DNA of 64,000 nucleotides from PGYR01 sp046290495 (GTDB lineage Bacteria; Bacteroidota; Ignavibacteria; Kapaibacteriales; UBA2268), in assembly GCA_046290495.1 (NCBI GenBank), contig JBKAGT010000006.1, positions 806,001 to 870,000 on the forward strand, read 5' to 3'. The translations under genes were made by a program, and so were the position numbers. Positions 46,206-56,048 of this stretch are shown here, piece by piece. The notes under the pieces were generated by a model. That model had not been told where the DNA came from. It saw only the letters and a list, made by a program, of their open reading frames with translations, and did not search any database. Within the stretch, counting starts at the first letter, position 1, and each line of letters starts with the position of its first letter.

Positions 46206-47891
46206 ATGAGAATTAAAAATTCTAAAATTTTAGTTATAGGTGGATGGGGTCTTGTTGGTGCTGCAATTTGCAAGCAACTAATGAAATTCAATCCATCTGA
46301 ATTGATTGTTACATCACTTAGAGAGTCAGAAGCAAAAGAGGCGGTAGCCGATTTAGAAAATCAATTTAAGAATAGCAATACTAAATTTACTCCATTATGG
46401 GGAAATATTTTTACTAGAAAAGATTGGAAAGATGTAAACCCAAGTGAACTTTTCAATAGTGAAGATTCCAGAAATGGTTTTATAAATGATGTATTCGCAG
46501 ACTTAGATGATAGTATTTTAAATCATTCAGCACTTTATAATTTTATTAAAGAGCATAAACCAGATGCAATTATTGATTGTGTCAACACTGCAACGGCTAT
46601 TGCTTATTTGAATGTATATAAGCAGTCAAATAATGTTCTGAATGATATTGAAACAAATAAAGTAAACAGTGAAAACATTGAAAAGTTGATTGCAAGTTCT
46701 TACATACCTCAATTAATCAGACATGTTCAGATATTACATTCTGCTATGACAGAGTTTGATACAGAAATGTACTTGAAAATTGGAACAACTGGTACTGGTG
46801 GTATGGGTATGAACATACCTTACACTCATAGTGAAGAGAGACCATCAAGAGTTTTGATGTCAAAAACAGCTGTGGCTGGAGCTCAAACAATGCTGATGTA
46901 TTTGCTGGCTAGAACACCAAATAGTACAATTGTGAAGGAAATCAAGCCTGCTGCAACCATCGCATGGAAAAGAATAGCTCATGGGAATGTTAAGAAGGGA
47001 GGTAAAGAGATTTCTCTTTTCGATATGAATCCAGATTCTGCGATTAGTACTGAAGGTTCATTCCTTTTTGATAACAAAACTGGAGTTGAACATACAGATA
47101 AAGTTTTAAATTCAGTATTTATCGACACTGGTGAAAATGGAATATTTTCTAAAGGTGAATTTGAAGCAATTAGTGCACTTGGGCAAATGGAGCTAGTAAC
47201 TCCTGAAGAGATTGCAGAATATGCAGTTTTTGAAATGAGAGGTGGTAATACTGGCAAAGATATTATACAAGGAATTGATGCTTTTGCATTAGGTCCAACT
47301 TACAGAGGTGGATATTTAAGAAATGAAGCAGTCAAAAGACTTAATCATCTTGAAAGTGAAACTGGAAAGAAAAGTGTTGCTTTTGAATTATTAGGACCAC
47401 CTAGATTATCCAAATTACTTCATGAAGCTAATTTGATTGGTCAAGTAGAAAGTGGTGTTAAAAATATTTTGAACATTAATACATCAGAATTAACTAGAAA
47501 AGTTAATAATGTGATAGAAACAAATTCTGAATTAAGAAGCCAGATTTTATCAATTGGATTACCAATATTATTAGACAAGGGTAAATACTTACGAGGAGAT
47601 TTTGTAAAAATCCCTGTACAACATAACAGCAATGAGATTGAATTTACTCAAGACAATATAAACCAATTCTGTTATGACGGTTGGATAGATTTAAGAGAAG
47701 AAAATTTAGAAACTTGGAAAAATAGACTTAACAAAATTGTAGAACAAGCAGAGTCAGTACCAAGTGATGATACTAGTTCAGGTCCAGTATATGATGAAGA
47801 ATACTGGAATTTCTTCAACTCGATAGAGCCAGGTAAGATAGCTGGCTGGATTTTTGAGCATGAGGATAATGGCTGGAGATTTAAGAGATAG
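46206..47891 (+). CDS. Large SDR-like Rossmann-fold protein, function unknown
   Basis: 561 residues. The N-terminal Rossmann motif KILVIGGWGLVGAAICKQLM (GGxGxVG) binds a nucleotide. An Asn-Thr-rich motif (DCVNTATAIAYLN) follows at about 125, where SDRs often have their NAD-ribose contacts. There is a long insertion of mostly helices and a C-terminal domain ending WIFEHEDNGWRFKR. There is no clear SDR Tyr-x3-Lys pair, so catalysis of the classical type is uncertain. Similar ~560-residue proteins exist in Chlorobi/Ignavibacteria-type genomes as unnamed short-chain dehydrogenases. The gene stands alone between two ~60-280-base gaps. Confidence 0.7.
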   Translation: MRIKNSKILVIGGWGLVGAAICKQLMKFNPSELIVTSLRESEAKEAVADLENQFKNSNTKFTPLWGNIFTRKDWKDVNPSELFNSEDSRNGFINDVFADLDDSILNHSALYNFIKEHKPDAIIDCVNTATAIAYLNVYKQSNNVLNDIETNKVNSENIEKLIASSYIPQLIRHVQILHSAMTEFDTEMYLKIGTTGTGGMGMNIPYTHSEERPSRVLMSKTAVAGAQTMLMYLLARTPNSTIVKEIKPAATIAWKRIAHGNVKKGGKEISLFDMNPDSAISTEGSFLFDNKTGVEHTDKVLNSVFIDTGENGIFSKGEFEAISALGQMELVTPEEIAEYAVFEMRGGNTGKDIIQGIDAFALGPTYRGGYLRNEAVKRLNHLESETGKKSVAFELLGPPRLSKLLHEANLIGQVESGVKNILNINTSELTRKVNNVIETNSELRSQILSIGLPILLDKGKYLRGDFVKIPVQHNSNEIEFTQDNINQFCYDGWIDLREENLETWKNRLNKIVEQAESVPSDDTSSGPVYDEEYWNFFNSIEPGKIAGWIFEHEDNGWRFKR

Positions 47892-47948
47892 AAAAATGAA
47901 AACAAATTTTAATACAATTATTTTTTTTAACAATATAAGGAGAATTAA

Positions 47949-50900
47949 ATGAGAAGGATATACTCTATATTTCTCGTTTCCCTTTTTGCCGCAACAACAT
48001 TGTTTGCTAGCGAAGTTTCTGTTAAAGTAGAACCATATAATGGTGAAGCTCAAACTACAGAAAATGTCAACAGCAATCAGTTAGATAACGGCAAAAATGG
48101 TGAAATTCAAAGGAAGAGTTCTTATGCAATAGGAACTGCACCACTTCCTTTCCAACTCGTGAATAACCCTCACGCAAATATCGCCGTATCTACTGGTTAC
48201 TACTTAGTAGATAACGATGACAACGCCCCATCTTATTGGAGGCCGAACGAAACAATATACAGCAAAGATCAAGATCCAGATGAATGGGTTAATATAATTG
48301 CTGGTCCTAGAATAGTTGATTCAAACTATTGGAGGGATAACAAAGAGGAAGGTTTACGTTTCTTCAGAAACGATGCTTATCCAACAAATGGAGATAGCTA
48401 CTTCGAGCATAACTCATTGTTACAAGATACTACTGACAACGCTTACGCTGGTCCAATGCCAATGAAAGTTGCTGGTGGTTTCTATTTCAATGGTATTCGT
48501 TATGACTCATTCTATGTAACTACTAATGGTTTGATTGCACTTACAAATAGAAGATATTTCTATGATGAGTTTGGTAACAGATACATCCCTTCTGGTGAAG
48601 AGTCTGCTTATGACCCTAACTCTATGGATAGATTTGTAGGTTTTATCAATGGCGAAAACAGAAACCAAGTTGGTAATGGTTTAGCTGATAATACTCCTGA
48701 TAACTTCGGATTTAAATATTCTGTATTAGGTGGTAACCCTAACGATCCTGATGGTGGTATTAGAGGTAACAGAGCCAATAGAGGATTGCTAGTTAATCCT
48801 ACAGGTATGAATGAAATTACATCAAGTGCATATAAACCAGCATTAATTGGTTTTATGTATGGTGATAACGAATTGTCACAATACTCAACTACTACAAACA
48901 AAGTAGATAATCATGGTAGAGTAAGTTACAGAAGAACAATAAACAATGATAAATTAATTATTTACTTTGAGAATCTTGCTCCAGTAAGACAAAAAGTTTA
49001 TCCACCATTTATTATTACATTCCCTAATGATATGAGACCTGGTGACAATGGTTACACAGCTGTTTCTGGTCAAACTATCTTAAACAGAAATGATAGTAGT
49101 ATTACTATTGTTTATGAAAGATTCATGGGTGGTGTAAGAGTAGGTAATGGACTTATTCAAGCTAAAGACATATTTAGAGCAAACTCAAGTGTTGGTGTAT
49201 ATGGATTTGGTCGTCATGCAAACTATAACGTTACTGGTGGACCAGACGAAAATGATGATGAATTCCCTTGGGTAGCCGAGTATGAGCAATATACTCACTA
49301 CTTCTCTTATGTAAGAGCACCTGCAAGTTACCCTCAAACATTTAGCTCTGTTAAATTCAAACAACATCAAAATACATTAAGAGTTGTTGATATACAGTAC
49401 AGAGTTAGAAAACAAGATCCTAATGCTGATTTATCGTTCTCAGAACAAGTAAAATCAACAGAAGTTAATAACTATGAGTTATTAGCTGGTAACGATTACT
49501 TAGGTGCAATACAACCCGTAGCTATTATACAAAACGTATCTAATGATATTCAATCTCCTACAGGTATTAACTTTGTACCTCAAGATTTGAATTTCTATGC
49601 AAGATTTAGAGTACAAAATCAAGCAACAGGTCGTTTGATATATAATAGAGCAGTACCAGTGGATGATAGATGTCTATCTACTCCTGATTCTGCACTACAA
49701 GATTGTGAAGGAAACCCTGATGTAAGAGTTAGATTGGTAAACGTTACAATTGATGACGATGGTAACTACGAAGCTGAAGTTGCTAACTACCCAGGTACTA
49801 ATTCTTGGAATGGTAAGCCTAGAGATGGTATACCTCCATATGGTTATGTACAAGTTAAATTCCCTCCTTTCGAGCCTAATGAGTTTGCAAGAGATGAGAA
49901 TAATAAACTTTATCAAATTGGTAGAATGGCTGCATATGTAATTGCTGATGCAACAAACCCTAACAATGGTAAAAGCTTAGGCGATACATGGCCATTTGAC
50001 GATACTGCTGGAGTTAACTTACACGTAATGAGATTGCATACCTTCTTTAGTGATGATGTTAGAGAATACCATATCATTGGTAATGCTGCTATCCCTTCTG
50101 TACAGAAATGGGTTAGTATCGATGCAGAAGTTGTAAGTGGTGATGTAAATTCAAGACATCCACTTGCTCCTAGAGGCATGTACCCAGCTGATAACAATGA
50201 GAACTTTGTTTTAAGCTCTCCAGTTATCAAAATGAACAGAAAGAACTTATTTGGTCAAGACAACTCACCTGGTGATGAGCTAAGATCTCACCCAATTGAT
50301 ATGAGAAACAGATATAATTCTGTAATCTCGTTATCAGTACAAAGAACTCTCGATAGAGAATTCTGGGATAGAGGATTTGGTGATAACTCACTAGTTGGTC
50401 CAGAGCCGAGATCAGTTCTTAACTTTGATCCTTTCAACAATTATACTGGTCGTGGATCAGTTGCTGCAAATCCTGATATGTTAGCAGTAGAAATTATGCT
50501 ACCGTCTGACAATGGTGTTAAAGACATTACAAACGTAAAAGATAACAGATGGAGAAATCACCCAAGAAGAGGTGGTGTTGATGCTGAAACTAAAGTACCT
50601 GCATTAGGTGTTTATGGTGGTGGTGGATATGTCACTGGTTTCTTAGAAGCTGACAAAGATTCGGCTCTAGCTCAACCAAATGCTGGTACTAGAGAAATGA
50701 ACTCTTTACGTGCTGATATCTATGACGATGGTTTTGACTTTGTTTACAAGAAATACTTCGTAGCAATTCCTGATACATTCATTAGATGGCAAAATGCTGG
50801 TGCTAAGCACTTCAGATTTAGAATTAAGATGTTTGCTTCTAATGATCAGAAATGTGCACAGTGTATTCCAGATGACGATGATGACTATTTAGTAGATAAC

Positions 50901-52745
50901 GTAAATGTATTGTTCTATTCTCCGGAAACTACTGATATAGAAGTTAGTGCTATTTCATTCAATTGGCCATATACTGAAGCACCTGCTACTCAGGCATCTT
51001 CTATTCCAATTGAAGTAACTGCTACAAACAATACTATTAACAATGCACCTTACTATTATATCTTGGTTAAGATATTCAAAGGTACAAATACTGATCCTAA
51101 TACGGGACAATTGGTTTACTGTAGAGCAGTTCCTGTAACTACTCACGAAGGAAACAATGAGATTGTAAGAAATCCACCTAACTTTAACGCTAGAGAATTT
51201 GGCGAAGGTGAATACAGAGCTCAAGCAATTGTTGTTGTTCCTGGTGGTGACTTAGAAGAGTTTAATGACACTACTTACACTGATTTTGAGGTTACTTTTG
51301 GTGAAACATTTGCGTATGATCCAATTGATAATCCAAGAAATGATATTGGTGGTGGAGCTTTCCCTACTGGTAGAGGATTGAACCTTCAAGGTTATAACTA
51401 CGGTGGTACTACTGCTGGTGCAAATTCATACAATGAATCACTACACGGTGCTGGATATATTGGTGGTAGTATTTCTGGTCAAATAGCAATGAAATTTGAA
51501 TTGCTACAAACAGATACTATTTACGGATATGAAGCATTATTTGGAACTATTAACCAAGCTCCTGATGCAATTTCATTAGCTATTTACAACGGTAATAAAG
51601 ACATCAATATTCCTCAAGGTCTAAGAACTGAATCAGTTATAGACAGAGATAGAGGTAGAGATGACAGAACTGATGAAAGAATTTATGGTGAATATGTTAG
51701 ATATATTTTACCTAAAGAGAAGAGACAAATCTTACCTCCTGGTACATACTGGATGGCTATTTCACAATTAGGTGAAACTGGTCTTGAGTTAGGTGGATCT
51801 AGACAAAGAGCTGGTTTAAGAACTCTAAACGTTTATATCCCACCTGCACAGCCAATTGTTGGTGAGTCTGGTGTATCGTTAAACATACACAAAGAATTCA
51901 GAAAAAGAAATGGTAATGGTGATTTAGTAAACAATAACTATTTCGCTCTTGAAAATACAAGAGAGTCAGGTAACTGGGCACCATTTACTCCAGGTATTGG
52001 TAATGTTGGATATGCACACTTACACCACTTTGGTGTTGGAGTTGACCCAACTACTGCTACTTTGACTAATGGTACATGGATTCCTTTGATTAGACCTTAT
52101 TTAGGTGCTAAATCTTCTGGTAGCAGAGCTACTGAATCTGTTGAAGATTGTGACGATTATGTTCCAATTGAACTAGTTAGCTTCAATGGTGCTCCAAGAG
52201 AGAATGCAATCGATTTAGATTGGATTACTGCTTCAGAAGAAAACAACAAAGGGTTCTACATTGAGAAGAGAATGGCTCTTGACCAAGGAAACACTGAATG
52301 GGAGCAAATCTCATTTGTTAATGGTAATGGTAATACTAAAACTAAAAGTTACTACAACTTCTCTGACGAAGATGTAGTTCCTGGTACAACTTACCAATAT
52401 CAATTAAGACAAGTTGATTTCGATGGTACTCAAGAATGTTTCGATTCTGAGATTGTAGAAGTTGATTTCGATGGTGTTGCTACTTTAGCTAACTATCCTA
52501 ACCCAGTTAAAGATGAGACAACTTTCAGATACTCTGTTCCAAGTAGAGGAAATGTTAAGTTAGAAATCGTTGACTTATTAGGTAATGTAGTTAAAACATT
52601 AGTAAACGAAGTACAAGAAGGAACTAAAGAGTTCACTTATGACGTTACTGATGCTGTAGGAAACAGACTATTAAGTGGTACTTATATCTACAAACTTACA
52701 ATAGATGGGGAAACTCAATCTGGTAAGATGAATGTAGTACAATAA
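47949..52745 (+). CDS. Very large secreted protein with T9SS type-A sorting domain
   Basis: 1598 residues. A signal peptide (MRRIYSIFLVSLFAATTLFA) is followed by several beta-rich domains (for example FYVTTNGLIALTN, a NIDO/adhesin-like motif near 190) and an Asp/Asn-rich middle. A CARDB-like adhesive domain (about 1000-1120, TDIEVSAISFNWPYTEAPATQASS) precedes the T9SS sorting domain (about the last 85 residues: LANYPNPVKDETTFRYSV, DLLGNVVKTLVNE, LLSGTYIYKLTIDG). It is exported through the T9SS and surface-attached or released. A strong AAGGAG at 47937-47942, six bases from ATG, and a strong terminator right after suggest high expression. Possibly a surface-layer or adhesin-type protein. Function unproved. 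Confidence 0.92.
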   Translation: MRRIYSIFLVSLFAATTLFASEVSVKVEPYNGEAQTTENVNSNQLDNGKNGEIQRKSSYAIGTAPLPFQLVNNPHANIAVSTGYYLVDNDDNAPSYWRPNETIYSKDQDPDEWVNIIAGPRIVDSNYWRDNKEEGLRFFRNDAYPTNGDSYFEHNSLLQDTTDNAYAGPMPMKVAGGFYFNGIRYDSFYVTTNGLIALTNRRYFYDEFGNRYIPSGEESAYDPNSMDRFVGFINGENRNQVGNGLADNTPDNFGFKYSVLGGNPNDPDGGIRGNRANRGLLVNPTGMNEITSSAYKPALIGFMYGDNELSQYSTTTNKVDNHGRVSYRRTINNDKLIIYFENLAPVRQKVYPPFIITFPNDMRPGDNGYTAVSGQTILNRNDSSITIVYERFMGGVRVGNGLIQAKDIFRANSSVGVYGFGRHANYNVTGGPDENDDEFPWVAEYEQYTHYFSYVRAPASYPQTFSSVKFKQHQNTLRVVDIQYRVRKQDPNADLSFSEQVKSTEVNNYELLAGNDYLGAIQPVAIIQNVSNDIQSPTGINFVPQDLNFYARFRVQNQATGRLIYNRAVPVDDRCLSTPDSALQDCEGNPDVRVRLVNVTIDDDGNYEAEVANYPGTNSWNGKPRDGIPPYGYVQVKFPPFEPNEFARDENNKLYQIGRMAAYVIADATNPNNGKSLGDTWPFDDTAGVNLHVMRLHTFFSDDVREYHIIGNAAIPSVQKWVSIDAEVVSGDVNSRHPLAPRGMYPADNNENFVLSSPVIKMNRKNLFGQDNSPGDELRSHPIDMRNRYNSVISLSVQRTLDREFWDRGFGDNSLVGPEPRSVLNFDPFNNYTGRGSVAANPDMLAVEIMLPSDNGVKDITNVKDNRWRNHPRRGGVDAETKVPALGVYGGGGYVTGFLEADKDSALAQPNAGTREMNSLRADIYDDGFDFVYKKYFVAIPDTFIRWQNAGAKHFRFRIKMFASNDQKCAQCIPDDDDDYLVDNVNVLFYSPETTDIEVSAISFNWPYTEAPATQASSIPIEVTATNNTINNAPYYYILVKIFKGTNTDPNTGQLVYCRAVPVTTHEGNNEIVRNPPNFNAREFGEGEYRAQAIVVVPGGDLEEFNDTTYTDFEVTFGETFAYDPIDNPRNDIGGGAFPTGRGLNLQGYNYGGTTAGANSYNESLHGAGYIGGSISGQIAMKFELLQTDTIYGYEALFGTINQAPDAISLAIYNGNKDINIPQGLRTESVIDRDRGRDDRTDERIYGEYVRYILPKEKRQILPPGTYWMAISQLGETGLELGGSRQRAGLRTLNVYIPPAQPIVGESGVSLNIHKEFRKRNGNGDLVNNNYFALENTRESGNWAPFTPGIGNVGYAHLHHFGVGVDPTTATLTNGTWIPLIRPYLGAKSSGSRATESVEDCDDYVPIELVSFNGAPRENAIDLDWITASEENNKGFYIEKRMALDQGNTEWEQISFVNGNGNTKTKSYYNFSDEDVVPGTTYQYQLRQVDFDGTQECFDSEIVEVDFDGVATLANYPNPVKDETTFRYSVPSRGNVKLEIVDLLGNVVKTLVNEVQEGTKEFTYDVTDAVGNRLLSGTYIYKLTIDGETQSGKMNVVQ

Positions 52746-52769
52746 TTAAGTACTAATCATTTAAAATTC

Positions 52770-52804
52770 AAGCCCTTGTTGATTTCTCAACGAGGGCTTT
52801 TTTG
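52770..52804 (+). terminator. Strong Rho-independent terminator after the T9SS cargo gene
   Basis: The 13-bp stem AAGCCCTTGTTGA / TCAACGAGGGCTT (one T-G wobble), with loop TTTC, is followed by TTTTTG. It lies 24 bases after the stop. In-frame upstream starts of the next frame lie inside it and are therefore not used. Confidence 0.92.
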
Positions 52805-52826
52805 TTTAACTAATAGAAGAATAATT

Positions 52827-53168
52827 ATGGAAACAATATTTGATAAGATAATAAGTAAGGAAATACCAGCTGATATTGTATTCGAGGATGAGGAAGTTAT
52901 TGCTTTTAAAGATATAAATCCACAAGCTCCAACACATATACTTATTATTCCTAAAAAGCGTATTGCTACAATTAATGATATAGAAGAAAACGATATATCA
53001 ATCACAGGAAAATTAATTTATACAGCCAAAACCATAGCAAGTGAAATAGGAATATCAGAAGATGGATATAGACTCGTATTCAATTGTAATGACAATGGAG
53101 GACAAGAAGTATATCATATACACCTACATTTATTAGGTGGAAGAAAAATGACATGGCCGCCAGGTTAG
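52827..53168 (+). CDS. HIT-family (HinT-like) nucleotide-binding protein
   Basis: 113 residues from ATG 52827. Motifs IFDKIISKEIPADIVFEDE, FKDINPQAPTHILIIPKK and the catalytic HIT triad H97-x-H99-x-H101 (HIHLHLLGGR) are complete. It hydrolyses AMP-lysine or AMP-amide-type compounds. Its 3' end overlaps an in-frame extension of the next gene but not its chosen start. Confidence 0.95.
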   Translation: METIFDKIISKEIPADIVFEDEEVIAFKDINPQAPTHILIIPKKRIATINDIEENDISITGKLIYTAKTIASEIGISEDGYRLVFNCNDNGGQEVYHIHLHLLGGRKMTWPPG

Positions 53169-53197
53169 AATTATTTACTAATTTGCAAATAAAAAAA

Positions 53198-54154
53198 ATG
53201 AACTTATTAGAAGAAGCACAAAGAGTATTAATTGAAGAGTCAGAGGCGTTAGTAAATCTATCAAAAACTCTAGATGATAGTTTTGTTGATGCATGTCAAA
53301 ATATTAGGACAGCAAAAAAAGTTATTCTTTCTGGTGTCGGTAAGTCTGGAATAATCGCTAAAAAAATTGCGGCTACTTTTTCAAGTGTTGGTATACCTGC
53401 TCTTTTTCTTCACCCAGTGGAAGCTTTGCATGGCGATATAGGAATTGTAGAAAATGATGATATTACTATATTGATTTCCAAAAGTGGCTCAACTGATGAA
53501 TTAGTATTATTATTTCCATATCTTAAAAAAAGAACAAAGGTAATATCAATAACATCTCGTAAAAATTCATTTCTTTCTGAGAAGTCAGACATACATCTAT
53601 ATGTTCCAGTAGAAAAAGAAGCTTGTCCTATAGAGATTGCTCCAACTACTAGTACAACAGCTACTATGGCTTTAGGTGATGCCTTGGCAGCATGCGTTAT
53701 GAGAATTAATAATTTCAATGAGATTGATTTCGCACAAAATCACCCATTAGGACAATTAGGAAGAAACTTGAGTACAACTGTAAAAGATGTAATGCATACT
53801 GGAGAAAGCTTACCTTTTGTATCCAAAGATGATAATTTTAAGAACGCATTACTTGTTATGACGAATAAACCATTAGGTTGTGTATGTGTTGTTGAAAACG
53901 ATGAGTTAGTTGGTATTATTACTGATGGTGATTGTAGAAGGGCTTTGAGTAAGAATGATGTAATATCTGAGATAGAATTAACTCAAGTAATGACATCAAA
54001 TCCCATCACGATTAGAGAGGAAATTTTGGTTGGTAGAGCATTGTCTATCATGGAAAATAGAAAAAGTCAGATTAGTGTTTTACCTGTTGTAGATGAAAAT
54101 AATGTATTAGTTGGTTTAGTTAGGATACATGATTTGATAAAAAGTAGTAGATAG
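53198..54154 (+). CDS. kdsD: Arabinose-5-phosphate isomerase (KdsD/KpsF/GutQ)
   Basis: 318 residues from ATG 53198; an earlier in-frame ATG at 53153 is inside the HIT gene. A SIS domain (about 30-175; GVGKSGIIAKKIAATFSSVG and HGDIGIVENDD with its catalytic His) is followed by two CBS domains (about 200-318). It converts ribulose 5-phosphate to arabinose 5-phosphate, the first step to Kdo for LPS. CBS pairs often allow nucleotide regulation. It is 29 bases behind hinT. The KdsD, KpsF and GutQ names cannot be separated by sequence alone. Confidence 0.93.
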   Translation: MNLLEEAQRVLIEESEALVNLSKTLDDSFVDACQNIRTAKKVILSGVGKSGIIAKKIAATFSSVGIPALFLHPVEALHGDIGIVENDDITILISKSGSTDELVLLFPYLKKRTKVISITSRKNSFLSEKSDIHLYVPVEKEACPIEIAPTTSTTATMALGDALAACVMRINNFNEIDFAQNHPLGQLGRNLSTTVKDVMHTGESLPFVSKDDNFKNALLVMTNKPLGCVCVVENDELVGIITDGDCRRALSKNDVISEIELTQVMTSNPITIREEILVGRALSIMENRKSQISVLPVVDENNVLVGLVRIHDLIKSSR

Positions 54155-54156
54155 CA

Positions 54157-54951
54157 CTATTTTGATATTTCGTCTTTAGTTATTTTTACATTGTTAACCA
54201 CATTACCTCTAGCTCCCAGTGGTTCAAGCTCTTCGCCATTTCTTTTTAACTTTATTCCACCAGCGTTTCCAGAGGTTAGAGTAAAGAATTTTTCTGCTTT
54301 CCAGATTTTCTTCATACCAGGTTTCATAAGAATTTCTTCATTAATTTTTCCGTCCATCGTGATGCTCATCCATGCACTATCAAGGGCAAATGCTTCTAAC
54401 ACAATGCTATCTCCTTCTGATTCAAAGTAGTCGAATAGATTCTCATCACCTTCATCATTATTCTCTATATCTGAAATTGCAATTCCCTCAATTGCTTCAT
54501 TACTTTCATTATTGCCGGAACTAAAGAAAACAAAATAAACTATTAATAATATTAAAATACCAATACCAAAATATGAAACAGAGGAGACTAATCGCTTATC
54601 TGAGAGTAATTCTTTGTATTTGCCTGATTTGATTATGTCAATAACATTTTGATCACTAGGGTCAATGCTAACTGATGCGTCTTTTGCAATTGGTTTGTGA
54701 TATAATTGTTCCTGAGACAGTTGTGACTCTAATTCAGACATTAGTTGTGAATAAGAATCTTCAGCTAATCCAAGAAATGATGCATATTTCTTAATGAAAG
54801 AACGCAGATAAACTGTAGGTAGATTAGGCATATCTCCAGATTCGATCTCAAGAAGCACACTTTCTCGTATTCCGGTTTTTCTGGAAACTTCAGAAATGTC
54901 AAGCCCTTTGGCAATTCTAGTGTCCTTTAGTATCTTTACGTGTTCATGCAT
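54157..54951 (-). CDS. RodZ-like membrane HTH protein
   Basis: 264 residues. The N-terminal RodZ/HTH_25 helix-turn-helix (about 8-65: LDISEVSRKTGIRESVLLEIESG) is followed by an acidic/Ser linker, one membrane helix (about 128-146, YFGIGILILLIVYFVFF), and a periplasmic DUF4115-like beta domain at the C-terminus (about 180-262). RodZ ties the MreB skeleton to the wall-building machine and shapes rods. The family is common, and the HTH may also bind DNA. It is convergent with kdsD (two bases apart) and divergent from the DUF2279 gene. Confidence 0.9.
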   Translation of the reverse strand: MHEHVKILKDTRIAKGLDISEVSRKTGIRESVLLEIESGDMPNLPTVYLRSFIKKYASFLGLAEDSYSQLMSELESQLSQEQLYHKPIAKDASVSIDPSDQNVIDIIKSGKYKELLSDKRLVSSVSYFGIGILILLIVYFVFFSSGNNESNEAIEGIAISDIENNDEGDENLFDYFESEGDSIVLEAFALDSAWMSITMDGKINEEILMKPGMKKIWKAEKFFTLTSGNAGGIKLKRNGEELEPLGARGNVVNNVKITKDEISK

Positions 54952-55011
54952 TAGATATATTAATAAATTTATATTAATTTACAATATAACAATAATCAAG
55001 CCAAAATTAAA

Positions 55012-56004
55012 GTGATATTTAATATAATTTCAAAAAGTTTACTATTCGTCCTAAGTATATTTATGTTTAGCAATACATTGCTATCTGAAGAAATATTCAT
55101 TGATTCTTCCGAATACCAATACGCTGGAACTCAGAGATATTCTATTTCTGGTGATTTACCTTACAAGGAAACTAATATCAAAACAGAATATTTTGTAGGT
55201 GTTACAGCACTTACTACAGGGTTTATGATATCACAACATATTTATCAAGCAAATACGATATGGAAAGATCAGGCCGAGTTTAAAGTTATAGAAGATGGAC
55301 AATATGCGCTGTATGCAGACAAAGCAGGACATATATTCGGAGGATATTATTTATCTTATTTATATACTGACTTTTTAGCTTCAACAGGTATTAACTGGGA
55401 ACTATCGAACATATTGGGTGCTGCAGTCGGGCTAACTTATCAAACCTACATTGAGATATTAGATGGTTACGGAGAAAACTTTGGATTCTCTCCCTCGGAT
55501 ATGTATGCTAATGCCTTTGGTGCTGGTTTTTTTCTAGCTCAACATTATGTACCCTATTTACAAAATTTTACACCTAAATTTACATATTTTCCTGCTGATT
55601 GGCATGGAGAACAAAAAAGAAGACCGCATTTTGCTTTTATTGATGATTACAGCTCACACACATTATGGATGTCGATGAACGTTCATAATATGCTACCTGA
55701 AGAATACAATCAATATTGGCCAAAATGGTTGCAACTATCTGTAGGTTATGCCGTTAGAAATTTGTGTGATCCGTTTGATCCATCATTTGATTGTTCGGAT
55801 TCTTATAGAGCGACTGATTTGGTTCACGGAGAAAGAAAAGTAATTTTAGCTTTAGATTATAATTTACCTGAGTTACTTCCAGAAATGGGTCCACCTTTTG
55901 ATTGGATTATCCAATCTTTGAATTATATCAAATGGCCTGCTCCTGCTATTGAATTTGGCAGAGAAACTAAATTTATGTTGATATATCCATTCGTAGAATT
56001 TTAG
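55012..56004 (+). CDS. DUF2279 outer-membrane/periplasmic protein
   Basis: 330 residues. GTG at 55012 is used because it alone gives a full signal peptide (MIFNIISKSLLFVLSIFMFSNTLLS); there is no ATG close by. The DUF2279 pattern is clear: FVGVTALTTGFMISQHIYQANTIW, DKAGHIFGGYYLSYL, TYQTYIEILDGYGENFGFSPSDMYANAFGAG and FTYFPADWHGE. The family is widespread in Bacteroidota-group genomes; some members are annotated as outer-membrane lipoproteins, but this one has no lipobox Cys at the cleavage site. Role unknown. Confidence 0.9.
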   Translation: MIFNIISKSLLFVLSIFMFSNTLLSEEIFIDSSEYQYAGTQRYSISGDLPYKETNIKTEYFVGVTALTTGFMISQHIYQANTIWKDQAEFKVIEDGQYALYADKAGHIFGGYYLSYLYTDFLASTGINWELSNILGAAVGLTYQTYIEILDGYGENFGFSPSDMYANAFGAGFFLAQHYVPYLQNFTPKFTYFPADWHGEQKRRPHFAFIDDYSSHTLWMSMNVHNMLPEEYNQYWPKWLQLSVGYAVRNLCDPFDPSFDCSDSYRATDLVHGERKVILALDYNLPELLPEMGPPFDWIIQSLNYIKWPAPAIEFGRETKFMLIYPFVEF

Positions 56005-56048
56005 ATAATTTGATAACTTTGTATTGATTCAAATTACAAGAGTAAGAA

